64,000 nucleotides of DNA from an uncultured Steroidobacter sp. (lineage in GTDB: Bacteria; Pseudomonadota; Gammaproteobacteria; Steroidobacterales; Steroidobacteraceae): positions 62,001 through 126,000 of the forward strand of contig CALMII010000019.1 in NCBI GenBank assembly GCA_937864115.1, written 5' to 3'. The number at the start of each line of letters is the position of its first letter. The first letter of the stretch is position 1. Shown here piece after piece: positions 18,514-27,456 of this stretch. The notes beneath the pieces are model-generated. The model did no database searches, was not told where the DNA came from, and was given only the letters and a program-made list of their open reading frames with translations. The position numbers and the translations under genes are program-made.

Positions 18514-21345
18514 CTACGACGACAACCTCCGGCAGGCGACGCAGCACGCCAGCAGCATCAGCATCATCAGCATTCCGGGAGACATCGAACCTCCACCACC
18601 GCCGCCAGAACTCTGCGGCGGCGGCGGTGGTGGGGGTGGCGGTGCGGCAACGATGGTCGTCAGCGACACCGAATTGTTCGCGGTCTCCAGATCGGTCGTA
18701 TCGGCGCTGACGGTGGCCGTGTTGGCATATGAGCCTGCTGCGGCGCTCGTCGCATCGATCGTGACGACGATGGCATCGGCCGGATCCAGGACGTCCTGCT
18801 CGCAGGCAATCGTTCCCGACGTATTGGTACAGGTCGCCGGTGCTATCGCGGTCGCAGTGAGTCCGCCCGCCAGCTGCAAGGTCGCACGGACGTTGCTCGC
18901 AGCATTGGGGCCCGCGTTGGCAATCGTCATCGTGTAACGCAGAGCATTGCCCTGCGTAACATTGGCAGGCCCGGCAATCTTGACGCTCACATCGCCAATG
19001 GCAGCCACCTCGAAGCTCGAAGCGACCGCATTGTTCGAAGGCAACAGATCAGGCTGGTCGCCGGCGAGTGTCGATGTCACCTCGAAGGTACCCGCGTCAG
19101 AAACAGCGAACTGCAGATCGACTTCCGAGGAGTAGCCGGCACGCACCACGTCGAAAACGCACGTCACTGTCGAACCGGCCGTCGTACACGAGCCTGGCTG
19201 TCCTGTGACCGCCGTCGTGATATCCGCCGTATCCGTCGGCAGCTGGACTGTCAGTCGTGCCTGAGTCGCGTGATACGGGCCGACATTGCGAACCGCGAAC
19301 CGGTAGTTCGCACTGGCGCCCTCCGCCACCAGGGTCGTCGGACCGACCGCTTCAAGCCTCAGATCGGTCTCGATGGCAAAGTGCTGCACACCGTAGCTGT
19401 GCGTTCCCGCCAGCAACGTATTGGGACGCAGGGGGTCGACGAGCAGACTGGAAACGGTCCAGTACGGAAGTTCCGTCGGTGACCGCAGGATTTCCCAACT
19501 GCTGCCTCGATCGACGGATCGCCTGATGTCGCCACCTGCTGCTGCGTACACGATCCGGGGGTTCGTGGTATCGAGCGCAACGACGACACTCGCACCGACC
19601 GACGGGAACGAATCCGCGCTGATATCGGTCCACGTGGCTCCGCCATCCACAGTTCTGAAGATTCCTCCGGCCGCACCCGCGATCAGGTTGAGATCGTCGG
19701 ACGGGTCCAGGGCAAGCGAGCGCACGACCGTGGACTCGATTCCGGTGTTGGCCGGTACCCAGTTCACGCCGCCATCCGTGGATTTGTAGATTCCATGGCC
19801 GATAGGCGTTTGTACAACGGCGGTGGTATCGATCGTCGTGAACGCTGCATACGTTGCCGAACGTCCCGCGACGATATCGGTGACGTACGACTGGCTCGGC
19901 AGGCCGGCCGTTGGCGACCACGTCGACCCGCCATCGACGGAGCGATAAAGACCCTCGATCGTGCCTGCAAGGATCAAGTCTTCGTCGACGGGCGAGTCCG
20001 CAAATCGCGCCACCATCGGCAGGGCAGGAGGATTCGTCGAAACCCATTGCCACGCGCTGCCGGCGTTGGTCGATCGCAGGAACGCAGCGCTCGTGCCGAC
20101 AAGCAGCCGGTCAGGCTGCAGCGGCTGGGCAAGAATCGTCGTCGCGCCGATCATCCTCGGAACGGGGAACATCTGCCGGAACGCCGATTCGTTGACGACA
20201 GACGACGACAATGTTTCGCCGTCGAATCGATGCACGCCTCCGGCAAACAGGCTGACGTAGATTCGATCTTCTGCCGGAATGGCCGACAAGCCTGAGACGG
20301 ACGACCCCTTGATTCCTGAAATCCGCCGCGTCCATGTGGTCGCCGAATCTTCTGAACTCCACACGCTCTCGGAACCGCCGATCATGACGTGCTCCGGTGC
20401 GGAGGGGCTGATTGCAATAGTGGAAATCTGGCCGGCGTGAATGTCTGCAGAGATGTCGGTCCAGGTGACGCCCCGATCGCTGCTGCGATGGAGACTGCCG
20501 TTCGAGCTGCCCACGTAGAGGACGTTCGCATCCGACGGATGCGCGGTGATCGAAGTGACCGGCGCGATGAACGTCGTCGGCGACCAGTTGACGCCGCCAT
20601 CACTGCTCACGTACAGACCTGCTCCCCTCGCAGACCAGAGTCGTTGCGGCGAGCCGCGGCTGAAAGCCAGATTGTCGAACACGTTGCCGGCAATGCTCGC
20701 CCATGAACGGCCGCCGTCATGGCTGATCAGGATGCCGGCATCCTGGTTTTGCACGATCACGGTCCGCGGATCGGCTGGATCCACCACCATTGCATGCGAT
20801 GCATTTTCGTGCGCCCCCGGCAACTGCGAGCGCTGCTCCCACGTTTCTCCGAAGTCGGTACTGCCATAGAAGCTGGTAGCCGTAGCAGCGTAGAGAACCG
20901 AACCGTCGGCCGCGAACTGCATGGAGTAGATGGATTGCGGAGTCGTCGGGAACGGCGTCAGGGGCCGGAATGTTGCGGCCGCATCGGTGCTCACATAGAG
21001 CGGACCGCCGAAAGGCAGCGCCAGCACACGATTGCCGTTGGTCGGATCCACGGCGATGCGCACGACATTCACGACGGGCGGCAGACCCGCAGGTTGCCAG
21101 TTCGCCCCGCCATCGATCGACCGGTACATCCTGCCGATGGTGCTGAGATAGACGATCGAGGGAGATGACGGATGGAACGCGATCTGTACGGCCGATGCAC
21201 CCTCAGGCCCGATGGCGCTCCACTGGTTGACGGCTGACAGCGCTGCAGGCGCATGCGACGTCGCGCCGAGGCAGATGACCATAGCTGCAACAAGGCGATA
21301 TCCGCTGCGCCAGAGGCGCGCGGACGCGTTCCAAAGAGATTTCAT
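18514..21345 (-). CDS. large secreted Asp-box (BNR/sortilin-like) protein with two DUF11 domains and a C-terminal sorting-like tail
   Basis: 943 aa. A signal peptide (residues 1-35) leads into a beta-propeller region with about eleven Asp-box motifs (SIDGGANW, STDFGETW, SHDGGRSW, SSDGGVNW, SSDRGVTW, SVDGGSTW, STDGGVNW, TVDGGATW, SVDRGSSW and weaker ones). Two DUF11-type Ig-like domains follow (starting near DLRLEAVGPTTLV and DVSVKIAGPANVT). The end is PPPPPPP, a Gly run, a hydrophobic helix (MLMMLMLLACCVAC) and RR. Gly-rich stretch plus helix plus basic end is the tripartite design of GlyGly-CTERM substrates cut by rhombosortase. No protease gene is nearby. It is probably surface or extracellular; the ligand is unknown. 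Confidence 0.82.
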   Translation of the reverse strand: MKSLWNASARLWRSGYRLVAAMVICLGATSHAPAALSAVNQWSAIGPEGASAVQIAFHPSSPSIVYLSTIGRMYRSIDGGANWQPAGLPPVVNVVRIAVDPTNGNRVLALPFGGPLYVSTDAAATFRPLTPFPTTPQSIYSMQFAADGSVLYAATATSFYGSTDFGETWEQRSQLPGAHENASHAMVVDPADPRTVIVQNQDAGILISHDGGRSWASIAGNVFDNLAFSRGSPQRLWSARGAGLYVSSDGGVNWSPTTFIAPVTSITAHPSDANVLYVGSSNGSLHRSSDRGVTWTDISADIHAGQISTIAISPSAPEHVMIGGSESVWSSEDSATTWTRRISGIKGSSVSGLSAIPAEDRIYVSLFAGGVHRFDGETLSSSVVNESAFRQMFPVPRMIGATTILAQPLQPDRLLVGTSAAFLRSTNAGSAWQWVSTNPPALPMVARFADSPVDEDLILAGTIEGLYRSVDGGSTWSPTAGLPSQSYVTDIVAGRSATYAAFTTIDTTAVVQTPIGHGIYKSTDGGVNWVPANTGIESTVVRSLALDPSDDLNLIAGAAGGIFRTVDGGATWTDISADSFPSVGASVVVALDTTNPRIVYAAAGGDIRRSVDRGSSWEILRSPTELPYWTVSSLLVDPLRPNTLLAGTHSYGVQHFAIETDLRLEAVGPTTLVAEGASANYRFAVRNVGPYHATQARLTVQLPTDTADITTAVTGQPGSCTTAGSTVTCVFDVVRAGYSSEVDLQFAVSDAGTFEVTSTLAGDQPDLLPSNNAVASSFEVAAIGDVSVKIAGPANVTQGNALRYTMTIANAGPNAASNVRATLQLAGGLTATAIAPATCTNTSGTIACEQDVLDPADAIVVTIDATSAAAGSYANTATVSADTTDLETANNSVSLTTIVAAPPPPPPPPPQSSGGGGGGSMSPGMLMMLMLLACCVACRRLSS

Positions 21346-21477
21346 TCCTGCTCCCGACGACCGTTCCTGCGATCGTTCCCTAGTGATCCTGCTTGCCCTG
21401 GCGTGATCTGCGGCGTGACATAAGCGTCGACTGCTGCCGCCGTCTTGTTTGAATTTCCGGGCGTACTGTGCAGGCAG

Positions 21478-22056
21478 TCAGGCTGAGAGCGCAACCGGAT
21501 TTAGATGCCGCTGCGACAAGTCCTCGAGAAACGCGGGCAGCACCCGCAGCAGTTCGTCCGGTCGATTGTGACGATTGCGTCCGTCGTGCATGAGTACGAT
21601 GTCGCCCGCGCGGACACGGCGCAGGCGCGCGGCAATGCGCGAAGCGGTGCCCAACGGCCCCCAATCGACTGCGCTCAGATTCCAACCCACGCTCGTTTCG
21701 CCGCACGCCACGGCCGCATCGGTCATGCAGCGGCGATCACGACCGTGCGGGGCGCGATAGAACTGCGGTCGTTGCCCGAGCACAGTCTCGATTGCATTGC
21801 AGCCACCCTGCACCTGCGCTACCGCCTGATCCCAGCTCAGGGTCCAGGGATGTCGATGACTGAACGTGTGATTGCCGATCGCATGACCTTCGGCCGCGAT
21901 ACGGCGAACCAGCTCCGGTTCTCGCAATGCCTGTTCGCCAAGCATGAAGAAGGTCGCGCGGGCATCGGCCTGCGCCAGCAGATCCAGCACACGCGGCGTC
22001 CAGTCGCGGTCCGGGCCGTCGTCGAATGTCAGGAAGACCGGCGCCGCATCGTTCAC
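21478..22056 (-). CDS. polysaccharide deacetylase (NodB domain)
   Basis: 192 aa from GTG 22056 (VNDAAPVFLTFDDGPD), with GGAGGGAG upstream. The frame is open further up, but only in antisense to the neighbouring gene. CE4 motifs are clear: TFDDGPD (catalytic base and metal Asp), HTFSHRHP (H-x3-H metal ligands), the YRAPHGRD arginine motif, and a late DIVLMHDGR. The enzyme deacetylates N-acetylated sugars in polymers or lipid-linked glycans. Its start overlaps the preceding gene's stop by four bases (22053-22056), so translation is coupled. No signal peptide is seen, which suggests a cytoplasmic or membrane-proximal substrate such as a glycolipid. Confidence 0.88.
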   Translation of the reverse strand: MNDAAPVFLTFDDGPDRDWTPRVLDLLAQADARATFFMLGEQALREPELVRRIAAEGHAIGNHTFSHRHPWTLSWDQAVAQVQGGCNAIETVLGQRPQFYRAPHGRDRRCMTDAAVACGETSVGWNLSAVDWGPLGTASRIAARLRRVRAGDIVLMHDGRNRHNRPDELLRVLPAFLEDLSQRHLNPVALSA

Positions 22057-22640
22057 GTCTGTGTCTCCCTCCGTGTGCGCCCTGCCCCTTCCTCCTTCAG
22101 CTTGCCGACATTCCTGGCCAGCGCCGCGCGCGTCAGCCAGTACAGGCGCGGCTCGGTATTGCCGCGGCCGCGAATTTTCTTCGCCGGAGCGAACACCCAC
22201 GACAGCATCCGGAAATGCGCGGTGAGCCATCGCGAACGCCAGTCCTTCGGCAGCGGCGTACTGACGAAACCGACGACTGCACCGTGCGCCGGAATCCAGG
22301 TGACGCCCTGGAACACGCGCACGTCGCGCAAGGCAGGATCGCTGCGCGCTTCCCGATCGAGCTGGCGCAGCGATTCGCGCATCAGCTTCGCGAAGCGGAA
22401 ACCGACCCGCTGCATCGAGCCCTCGCCGAGCGCCGCGATGCTGGCATTGTTGAAATGCAGCCGGCCGATGGCATCGTTGTCCTGCAGCAGCGTGCCGTCG
22501 TCGAACTGCAGCGATGGACCGCGATAGCGCGTCGTGCCGAGGAACAGGACCGGACCGAGGGTCCGCAGTCGATGACGCCGGTAATACCAGGCGTCGATCC
22601 AGCCCAGCACGCGCCGCGCTGCACGATGTGCCGAGCTCAT
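22053..22640 (-). CDS. YkoP-like protein, middle gene of glycolipid-type operon
   Basis: 195 aa from ATG 22640, overlapping the glycosyltransferase stop by four bases. It opens 'ARRVLGWIDAWYYRRHRLRTLGP' and continues 'LHFNNASIAALGEG', which resembles the YkoP-like domain found next to MGDG-synthase-like glycosyltransferases (Bacillus ykoN-ykoP) and polysaccharide deacetylases. No catalytic motif is recognisable and there is no signal peptide or clear membrane helix. The tight coupling with genes on both sides says it acts in the same pathway. The family assignment comes from recall of sequence pattern and context, and is moderate. Confidence 0.6.
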   Translation of the reverse strand: MSSAHRAARRVLGWIDAWYYRRHRLRTLGPVLFLGTTRYRGPSLQFDDGTLLQDNDAIGRLHFNNASIAALGEGSMQRVGFRFAKLMRESLRQLDREARSDPALRDVRVFQGVTWIPAHGAVVGFVSTPLPKDWRSRWLTAHFRMLSWVFAPAKKIRGRGNTEPRLYWLTRAALARNVGKLKEEGAGRTRRETQT

Positions 22641-24019
22641 TGCAGTTCCCGGACCGTGCGGCGACGGCTCGCCAGCAGATCGAGCGCCAGTTCGGCCACG
22701 CTCGCAGCACCGTTTCGTTGACCGAGACACCACGCGCGCTGCTGCATGTCGCTGAGTATCTGCGGTTGCGAAATCACGTCTTCGATGCGGATTGCGATCT
22801 CTTCGTCGCGCACCAGCGCGCCGACGCCGTGACGTTCGAGAAAGCGCACGTTGAATCCTTCCTGCCCGCCCAGCGATCGTGTCGCGAACAGCGGGCGACC
22901 GCAGGCCAGCGCTTCGGCCACCGAGATGCCGCCTGGCTTGCCGACGACGACGTCGGCGGCTGACATATATATGTCCATGCGGTCGGTCCAGTTGCACACG
23001 TGCACGCGTCCGGGCGCCGCCAGCGAATGCCGCGACAGCGCATCGCGCGCATTCGCGTTGCGCCCGGGCATGACCACGAGCGACGTGTCCGTGAATCCCT
23101 GCAGCAGCCGGTCGGCGATGGCATCGACGCTCAATCCCAGTCCCCCGCCGAGAATCAGCACCACCTTGCGCGCCGGATCCAGTCGCAACTGGAGGCGTGC
23201 CTCGCGTTGCGACACCGGCTGCGCGAACGCGGGCATCAGCGGCACGCCCGTCGTCGCAATGCGCGCATGATCGGGATCGTCGGACGGCACGAGGGAGTCG
23301 TGCGCGATGCAATACCGGTCGATGCCGGGCTGTCGCCAGAAATCGTGCAGGCCATAGTCCGTCAGCACGCCGATGTGAGGGACGTTCGACTGGCGGCCCC
23401 GGAGCGAGGAAATCATCGCCGCAGGAATCATCTGCGTACTGATGATGACGTCCGGCGCGAAACTGGCCGCCAGCGCGCTCAACCGCTTCCTCATTCGCAG
23501 CCACGACCATTTGATGAGCGCGAGCCGTGCGCGCACGCCGTTGCCGGCAAGACTCGTGCGGTCGTAAGGCAGCGAGGTGTAGAGCATCGAGAGCAGCAAG
23601 CGGTCCGTGGCGTACTGCACGCCGCCGCTTTCCGCCACGGAGTTCGATGCGATCTGCGAGATCAGCTCGAGCACTTCCATCACATCGGGCGGCGGTCCGT
23701 CTTCGCTTTCCAGGATCTGTCGCCAGGTGCGCTCGTCGAGCCGATAGAGCCGTTCGTACAGAGCCGGATGCTCCTGCACGAGTTGCAGATAGGTCTGATG
23801 AATGATGCTCACCGCGCCGGGATTGATCAACGACCACAGGTCGACGACCCGGACGTCGAGCTGACGCTGCAGCAGTGCCGCTTCGACCGCCTGCGCGGCG
23901 CGCACGTGCCCGTAACCGAGCCCGGAAGTGAGGATCAGCGCCCGATCCTGCCACGACGGCCGGACGCGCGATGGAGCCTTGAACGGTATGCCGGACTTGC
24001 CACCTGACTCGAATCGCAT
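22637..24019 (-). CDS. MGDG-synthase-like glycosyltransferase (GT28)
   Basis: 460 aa from ATG 24019 (MRFESGGKSG), where GAGGA lies six bases upstream. Another ATG two codons before is too close to that site, and a further in-frame ATG at 24142 encodes unlikely sequence. The N-terminal MGDG_synth domain has ALILTSGLGYGHVRAAQAVE and SIIHQTYLQLVQEHPALYERLY. The C-terminal GT-B domain has VLILGGGLGL and the UDP-sugar loop ADVVVGKPGGISVAEAL. Relatives (UgtP, MGD1, YkoN) add sugars to diacylglycerol. With a YkoP-like protein and a deacetylase downstream, a modified glycolipid product is likely. The acceptor and sugar are not provable here. Confidence 0.87.
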   Translation of the reverse strand: MRFESGGKSGIPFKAPSRVRPSWQDRALILTSGLGYGHVRAAQAVEAALLQRQLDVRVVDLWSLINPGAVSIIHQTYLQLVQEHPALYERLYRLDERTWRQILESEDGPPPDVMEVLELISQIASNSVAESGGVQYATDRLLLSMLYTSLPYDRTSLAGNGVRARLALIKWSWLRMRKRLSALAASFAPDVIISTQMIPAAMISSLRGRQSNVPHIGVLTDYGLHDFWRQPGIDRYCIAHDSLVPSDDPDHARIATTGVPLMPAFAQPVSQREARLQLRLDPARKVVLILGGGLGLSVDAIADRLLQGFTDTSLVVMPGRNANARDALSRHSLAAPGRVHVCNWTDRMDIYMSAADVVVGKPGGISVAEALACGRPLFATRSLGGQEGFNVRFLERHGVGALVRDEEIAIRIEDVISQPQILSDMQQRAWCLGQRNGAASVAELALDLLASRRRTVRELQ

Positions 24020-24217
24020 TGCCATTCCTCGAGGAATTCCCGGCACGCCGGAACAATGCCGGGAGCCGTGGGCCGGTTCCGGGACCGGCGAATGCAGCTG
24101 GAAAACTCGAAGCGAGCGTATGCCGGGAGGGATGTCGGGCAAATACGAGATCTACACAGCTGCAACGGCAGCGTGCGAAGCCGAATCGGCGGCAAATCGG
24201 AAGAATCGACGCGAGCG

Positions 24218-24421
24218 TCAGTGCTTGCGCAATCTCATCTTCACGCGGCGGCTGGTGAGCACACCCAGAAACTGGGTGATCTTCGCTTCGGTCGCGAGCG
24301 TCGTGAGTTCCTCGTCGTAAATTTCCTTCACGACCTCGACGTCGGTGTCCGTTTCCCTCGCGATGGCTTCGGTGGCGGCAAGAGCATTGTTTGTCTGCGG
24401 CGGACGGATCGTTGCAGCCAT
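24218..24421 (-). CDS. DUF3562-family small protein
   Basis: 67 aa, ATG 24421 with GAGGT six bases upstream. The core AIARETDTDVEVVKEIYDEELTTL followed by ITQFLGVLTSRRVKMRLR matches DUF3562, a short helical family of unknown role in proteobacteria. The basic C-terminus (SRRVKMRLRKH) could contact nucleic acid, but no motif proves this. It is the last gene before the intron-split tRNA. Confidence 0.8.
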   Translation of the reverse strand: MAATIRPPQTNNALAATEAIARETDTDVEVVKEIYDEELTTLATEAKITQFLGVLTSRRVKMRLRKH

Positions 24422-24956
24422 CGTGATACCTCGTGCTTCCCCAGAGTTTTTTTCACAGATCGCTTGACAGGAAATCGCGCGTCAGCTCGCGAGTCTCGTG
24501 CGCGCCTGCTGTTCACAGAACGATCAACGCAACGCGGACGCAATGATCCGCCGCGGATACATGAAGTCAAGCCGGTGTTATCCAGAAGTTTTCCACCGCT
24601 TCTGTGGATATCCGCGTCCGTCGCGAGAGATCTCCGTCACTTACGCTGTCAAGCGGATGTCGTGCCTGCATCTGAAATTTCTTGTGGTCGCGCCATCGCG
24701 TCGCATCGGCTTTGCCGCTCGCCTTCGTTGCACGTCCGATGCACCCGCATCTTTTCCGCGAGATTTGCGCGTGGCATCTGCGCATCACCCTTTTTGGAAG
24801 CGCGGGACGGTCGGACCGAGGTGCCGTGCCGTCGCGCTCGACTGAAATCCATTGCGCAAACCCATTGCCAGCGACAGCGGGATGTGTTCTGCCGGCCCGT
24901 CCATCCACGTTGCCGCGAGATTGCCGGCGGTCGCTGCTAGAATCCGCGCGGCAAGT
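24422..24956. other. 535-bp gap before the tRNA, no gene recognised
   Basis: Open frames here have poor composition and no ribosome sites. A CTAGAAT-like -10 word (about 24937-24943) lies 14 bases before the tRNA and may be its promoter, but I see no -35 box at good spacing. Confidence 0.4.
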
Positions 24957-25306
24957 GGGCCTGTAGCACAACGGTTAGTGCAGGGGACTCATCGAAGAAG
25001 GCCGGCATGGTCCGGTTTCAATGGTGCCTTCGCGGTGAAAGCCGCGAAGTGAACGGGATGAATTCAGGGAACCCTTCGGTCATCGACCATGGCAACCCTG
25101 AGCCAAGCCGGCGATACATCGCCGGACGGTGCAGAGACTACCTGGGAGCTGGATCCGCGATCCGAGTGCTCTTGATGACAGGCTAGAGCGTCCCGCACCC
25201 ACCCGACTCGCAAGAGTCGCGGGTGAAGAGATAGTCCACTCCATCCGGAAACGGATGGGCAGAGTGAATCCCTTGGTTCCAGGTTCGAATCCTGGCGGGC
25301 CCACCA
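24957..25306 (+). tRNA. tRNA-Ile2(CAU), interrupted by a group I intron in the anticodon loop
   Basis: Exon 1 is 24957-24992 and exon 2 is 25267-25306, together a 76-nt tRNA with encoded CCA. The acceptor stem is GGGCCTG/CGGGCCC, the D stem GCAC/GTGC, the anticodon stem GGGGA/TCCCT with loop CTCATAA, and the T arm CCAGG-TTCGAAT-CCTGG. The anticodon 34-36 is CAT. The sequence around it (GGACTCATAATCCCTTGG) resembles E. coli tRNA-Ile2 more than elongator tRNA-Met, so the reading would depend on TilS lysidine modification. The intron sits between U36 and A37. Elongator Met is the alternative identity. The accessory island starts just past CCA. Confidence 0.92.
24993..25266 (+). ncRNA. self-splicing group I intron, 274 nt, no ORF
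   Basis: P1: exon CAU (24990-24992) pairs with an internal guide GUG at 25024-25026, giving the required U.G at the 5' splice site, and extends by C-G and G.U. P2: CTTCGCGG (25028-25035) with CCGCGAAG (25042-25049). P4: CAGGG (25065) with CCCTG (25096). P6: CCGGCGA with TCGCCGG (25108-25125). P7: GACTA (25136) with TAGTC (25232). P8: CGACTC-GCAA-GAGTCG (25204-25219). P9: CCATCCG-GAAA-CGGATGG (25241-25258). The last base is G25266, the omega-G. The order and spacing resemble the Azoarcus tRNA-Ile intron (subgroup IC3), as recalled rather than aligned. Confidence 0.93.
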
Positions 25307-25342
25307 TTCTCAGGCTGATCTCCCGCTACTGGACCTGTGTCG

Positions 25343-25407
25343 TGAACCATAACTTGGCCGTTTGGCCACTTTATGGTTCAAAGCACGGGCGGCCAATTTA
25401 TGGTTCA
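25343..25407. repeat. three copies of a transposon-end-like 17-mer at the island's left border
   Basis: TTATGGTTCA occurs at 25371-25380 and 25398-25407, and as its complement TGAACCATAA at 25343-25352. Each copy is preceded (in its own direction) by GGCCA plus two bases, so the shared word is GGCCANNTTATGGTTCA. Clustered transposase-binding repeats of this size are found in the ends of Tn7-like and IS21-like elements. A possible TGTGTC terminus lies at 25336. I found no matching cluster on the right side. Confidence 0.6.
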
Positions 25408-25601
25408 CAATCCTCTCGCCAGTTGCCTGGCGCGCCTACGAGTTCTGTCCTATTACTTCAGTGTAGCGAACACCTTCTGAGAACCTGAAACGGTGGGCAA
25501 ACTAGCGTCGTGCAATACCCCATCGCACTCTATGTAACTCGCCGTTGCCGCCGCTCATTCGTTCTCTCTATGAATAGAATTTTTACGGCAAGGAGGGAAG
25601 C

Positions 25602-27359
25602 ATGTCACTGAAGGAAACCAAGGCGCACCTGCTTGAACTACTGAGTGACGCCGAGAACAAGGTGATCGCGCTGTCTGGAAAGTGGGGCACCGGCAAGACC
25701 CACTTGTGGGGCGAGGTCATGCAGGAGTCCAAGGACGAGACAGTAAATGGGGCACTTTACGTCTCCTTGTTCGGACTCTCTGGCATCGATCAGGTAAAGA
25801 GAAAGCTCATTGAATCGGTAGCACCTGGGGCGGAAGCTCACCCCAAGATTTGGGAGGCCGCTAAGCAGGCCGTGAACTCTGGTCTCAAAGTTTTGGAGGG
25901 CTTCCATAAGGGGTTTGCTGCCCTGAGCGACTTGAATCTTCTGCTGCTCGCCCCGGTGATGCTTCGCGAGAAGGTCATCGTCATTGACGACATCGAGCGC
26001 AAACACGAGAAACTTGGCATCGATGAGATCTTGGGCTTCATCGACGAGTACACGCACAGGCACAAAGCTCGATTCGTCCTGGTGCTCAATAGTGATCAGC
26101 TGGCCAAGCGCGAGGTATGGGACACCCTGAGAGAGAAAGTCATCGACCAGGAGTTGAAGCTGCTGACCACGCCGGAGGAGGCCTTCTCGATCGCCGCGGG
26201 GCTGTTTCCCTCGCACCATGCTGAGTCGATCAAGCGCGCCGTAGTCATCTGCGGACTCACCAACATCCGTATCATCGGGAAGGTTATCAAGGCCACTAGC
26301 CGAATCCTGGGCAATCGGGAATTGGACGATGCACTACTGATCAGGGTCGTTCCATCAATCGTCCTGTTCGCCGCGATTCACTATAAGGGGCTTGAAGATG
26401 GACCGGACTTCCAGTTTGCTCTAAGAGTGGGCTCGACCGGTGACTTGGCGGGCTTAGTCAAGAACAAGGAAAAGAACAAGGAACCCACGGAAGACGAGAA
26501 GCGCCGAACCAAGTGGCGGCTGCTCATGAACGAGTTAGGCATCCATGGGTGCGACGAGTTCGAAGCCTTGGTGGTCGAATTCCTTGAATCCGGCTTATTC
26601 GACGCCAGTAGGCTCACGCCGATCATCGATCGCTATGTCGCCGAAAAGCAGAACGTCGAGGCTCGAGAGAAGGCCAATCAGTTCATGTACAAGTTGTGCT
26701 GGGATCACCGCCTCAGCAACGCGCAGTTGCTGGAGATGGCCTCTGAGCTTCCCGCCATCTCTGGCCTCTTAGACCCTTACATATGCTCCGAGCTTGAGAT
26801 CGAGTTGGCCGCCATCCCAGGTGGCGCAAGCATTGGGCAAGCGGTGGTCGATGGATGGGTCGCCTCCTTCAAGGCCCACAAGTACGAGCAGGTCAACGAC
26901 GATAACCCGTTCAACCGTCCACTACATAAGTCTATTGCCGCCGAGTTCGCCGCCGTCAACGCACAGGCTCAGGCGCGAACTACCGTTCTCGAAGCCTGCA
27001 TGCATGTCATCGAAAAAAGTGGCTGGGGGACCATGCAGGAAATAGCCATGAAGGGAGCCACGGCCGCCGACTTCGAATCAGCCATCCGGAACATGGAGAT
27101 CGACAAACTGCGTCGGTTCATGCGGCGCATGATCGAGATGCGCCTTCAGAAGCAGACATACGACGCGCACTTCGGAACAGCCACGGAACGCTTTGTCGAG
27201 GCCTGCAGGACCATCGCGAATGATGCTGTATCCACGCGGTTGGCGGAGCTGATCAAGCGTCTCTTTGCAGGAACGGCGCTCGCTTCGGACCTGACTTTGC
27301 CGCAAGCTCAGGCCGGTTCCGCAATCGCCCCATCGACTGCTCCTCATCCAGGACCTTGA
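25602..27359 (+). CDS. KAP-type P-loop NTPase, probable defence cargo gene
   Basis: 585 aa, ATG 25602 with AAGGAGGG just upstream. The Walker A is GKWGTGKT (residues 26-33) and the Walker B is VIVIDDIERK with D129/D130, followed by a sensor-like FVLVLNSDQL. The rest (about 250-585) is helical without a recognised effector domain. The KAP/P-loop fold family contains stand-alone NTPases often found in mobile and anti-phage loci. Membrane helices typical of some KAP proteins are not obvious here. It is a single-gene unit between the putative transposon end and the tniQ end of the Tn7-like module, the usual cargo slot. Its function is unknown. Confidence 0.75.
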   Translation: MSLKETKAHLLELLSDAENKVIALSGKWGTGKTHLWGEVMQESKDETVNGALYVSLFGLSGIDQVKRKLIESVAPGAEAHPKIWEAAKQAVNSGLKVLEGFHKGFAALSDLNLLLLAPVMLREKVIVIDDIERKHEKLGIDEILGFIDEYTHRHKARFVLVLNSDQLAKREVWDTLREKVIDQELKLLTTPEEAFSIAAGLFPSHHAESIKRAVVICGLTNIRIIGKVIKATSRILGNRELDDALLIRVVPSIVLFAAIHYKGLEDGPDFQFALRVGSTGDLAGLVKNKEKNKEPTEDEKRRTKWRLLMNELGIHGCDEFEALVVEFLESGLFDASRLTPIIDRYVAEKQNVEAREKANQFMYKLCWDHRLSNAQLLEMASELPAISGLLDPYICSELEIELAAIPGGASIGQAVVDGWVASFKAHKYEQVNDDNPFNRPLHKSIAAEFAAVNAQAQARTTVLEACMHVIEKSGWGTMQEIAMKGATAADFESAIRNMEIDKLRRFMRRMIEMRLQKQTYDAHFGTATERFVEACRTIANDAVSTRLAELIKRLFAGTALASDLTLPQAQAGSAIAPSTAPHPGP

Positions 27360-27456
27360 TATGTGCAGGTCAATCGGCGAATTGCCACTGAAAGGTGAGA
27401 GCAAACACACCCGCGCAACAGGCGGAGTATCTCGCTGCCGCAGTAGCCGACACAGT

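Noticed and set aside
25080..25307. short minus-strand frame starting MVGPPGFEPGT
   Set aside because: This is the well-known false translation of the complement of a tRNA 3' end; here it also covers the intron.
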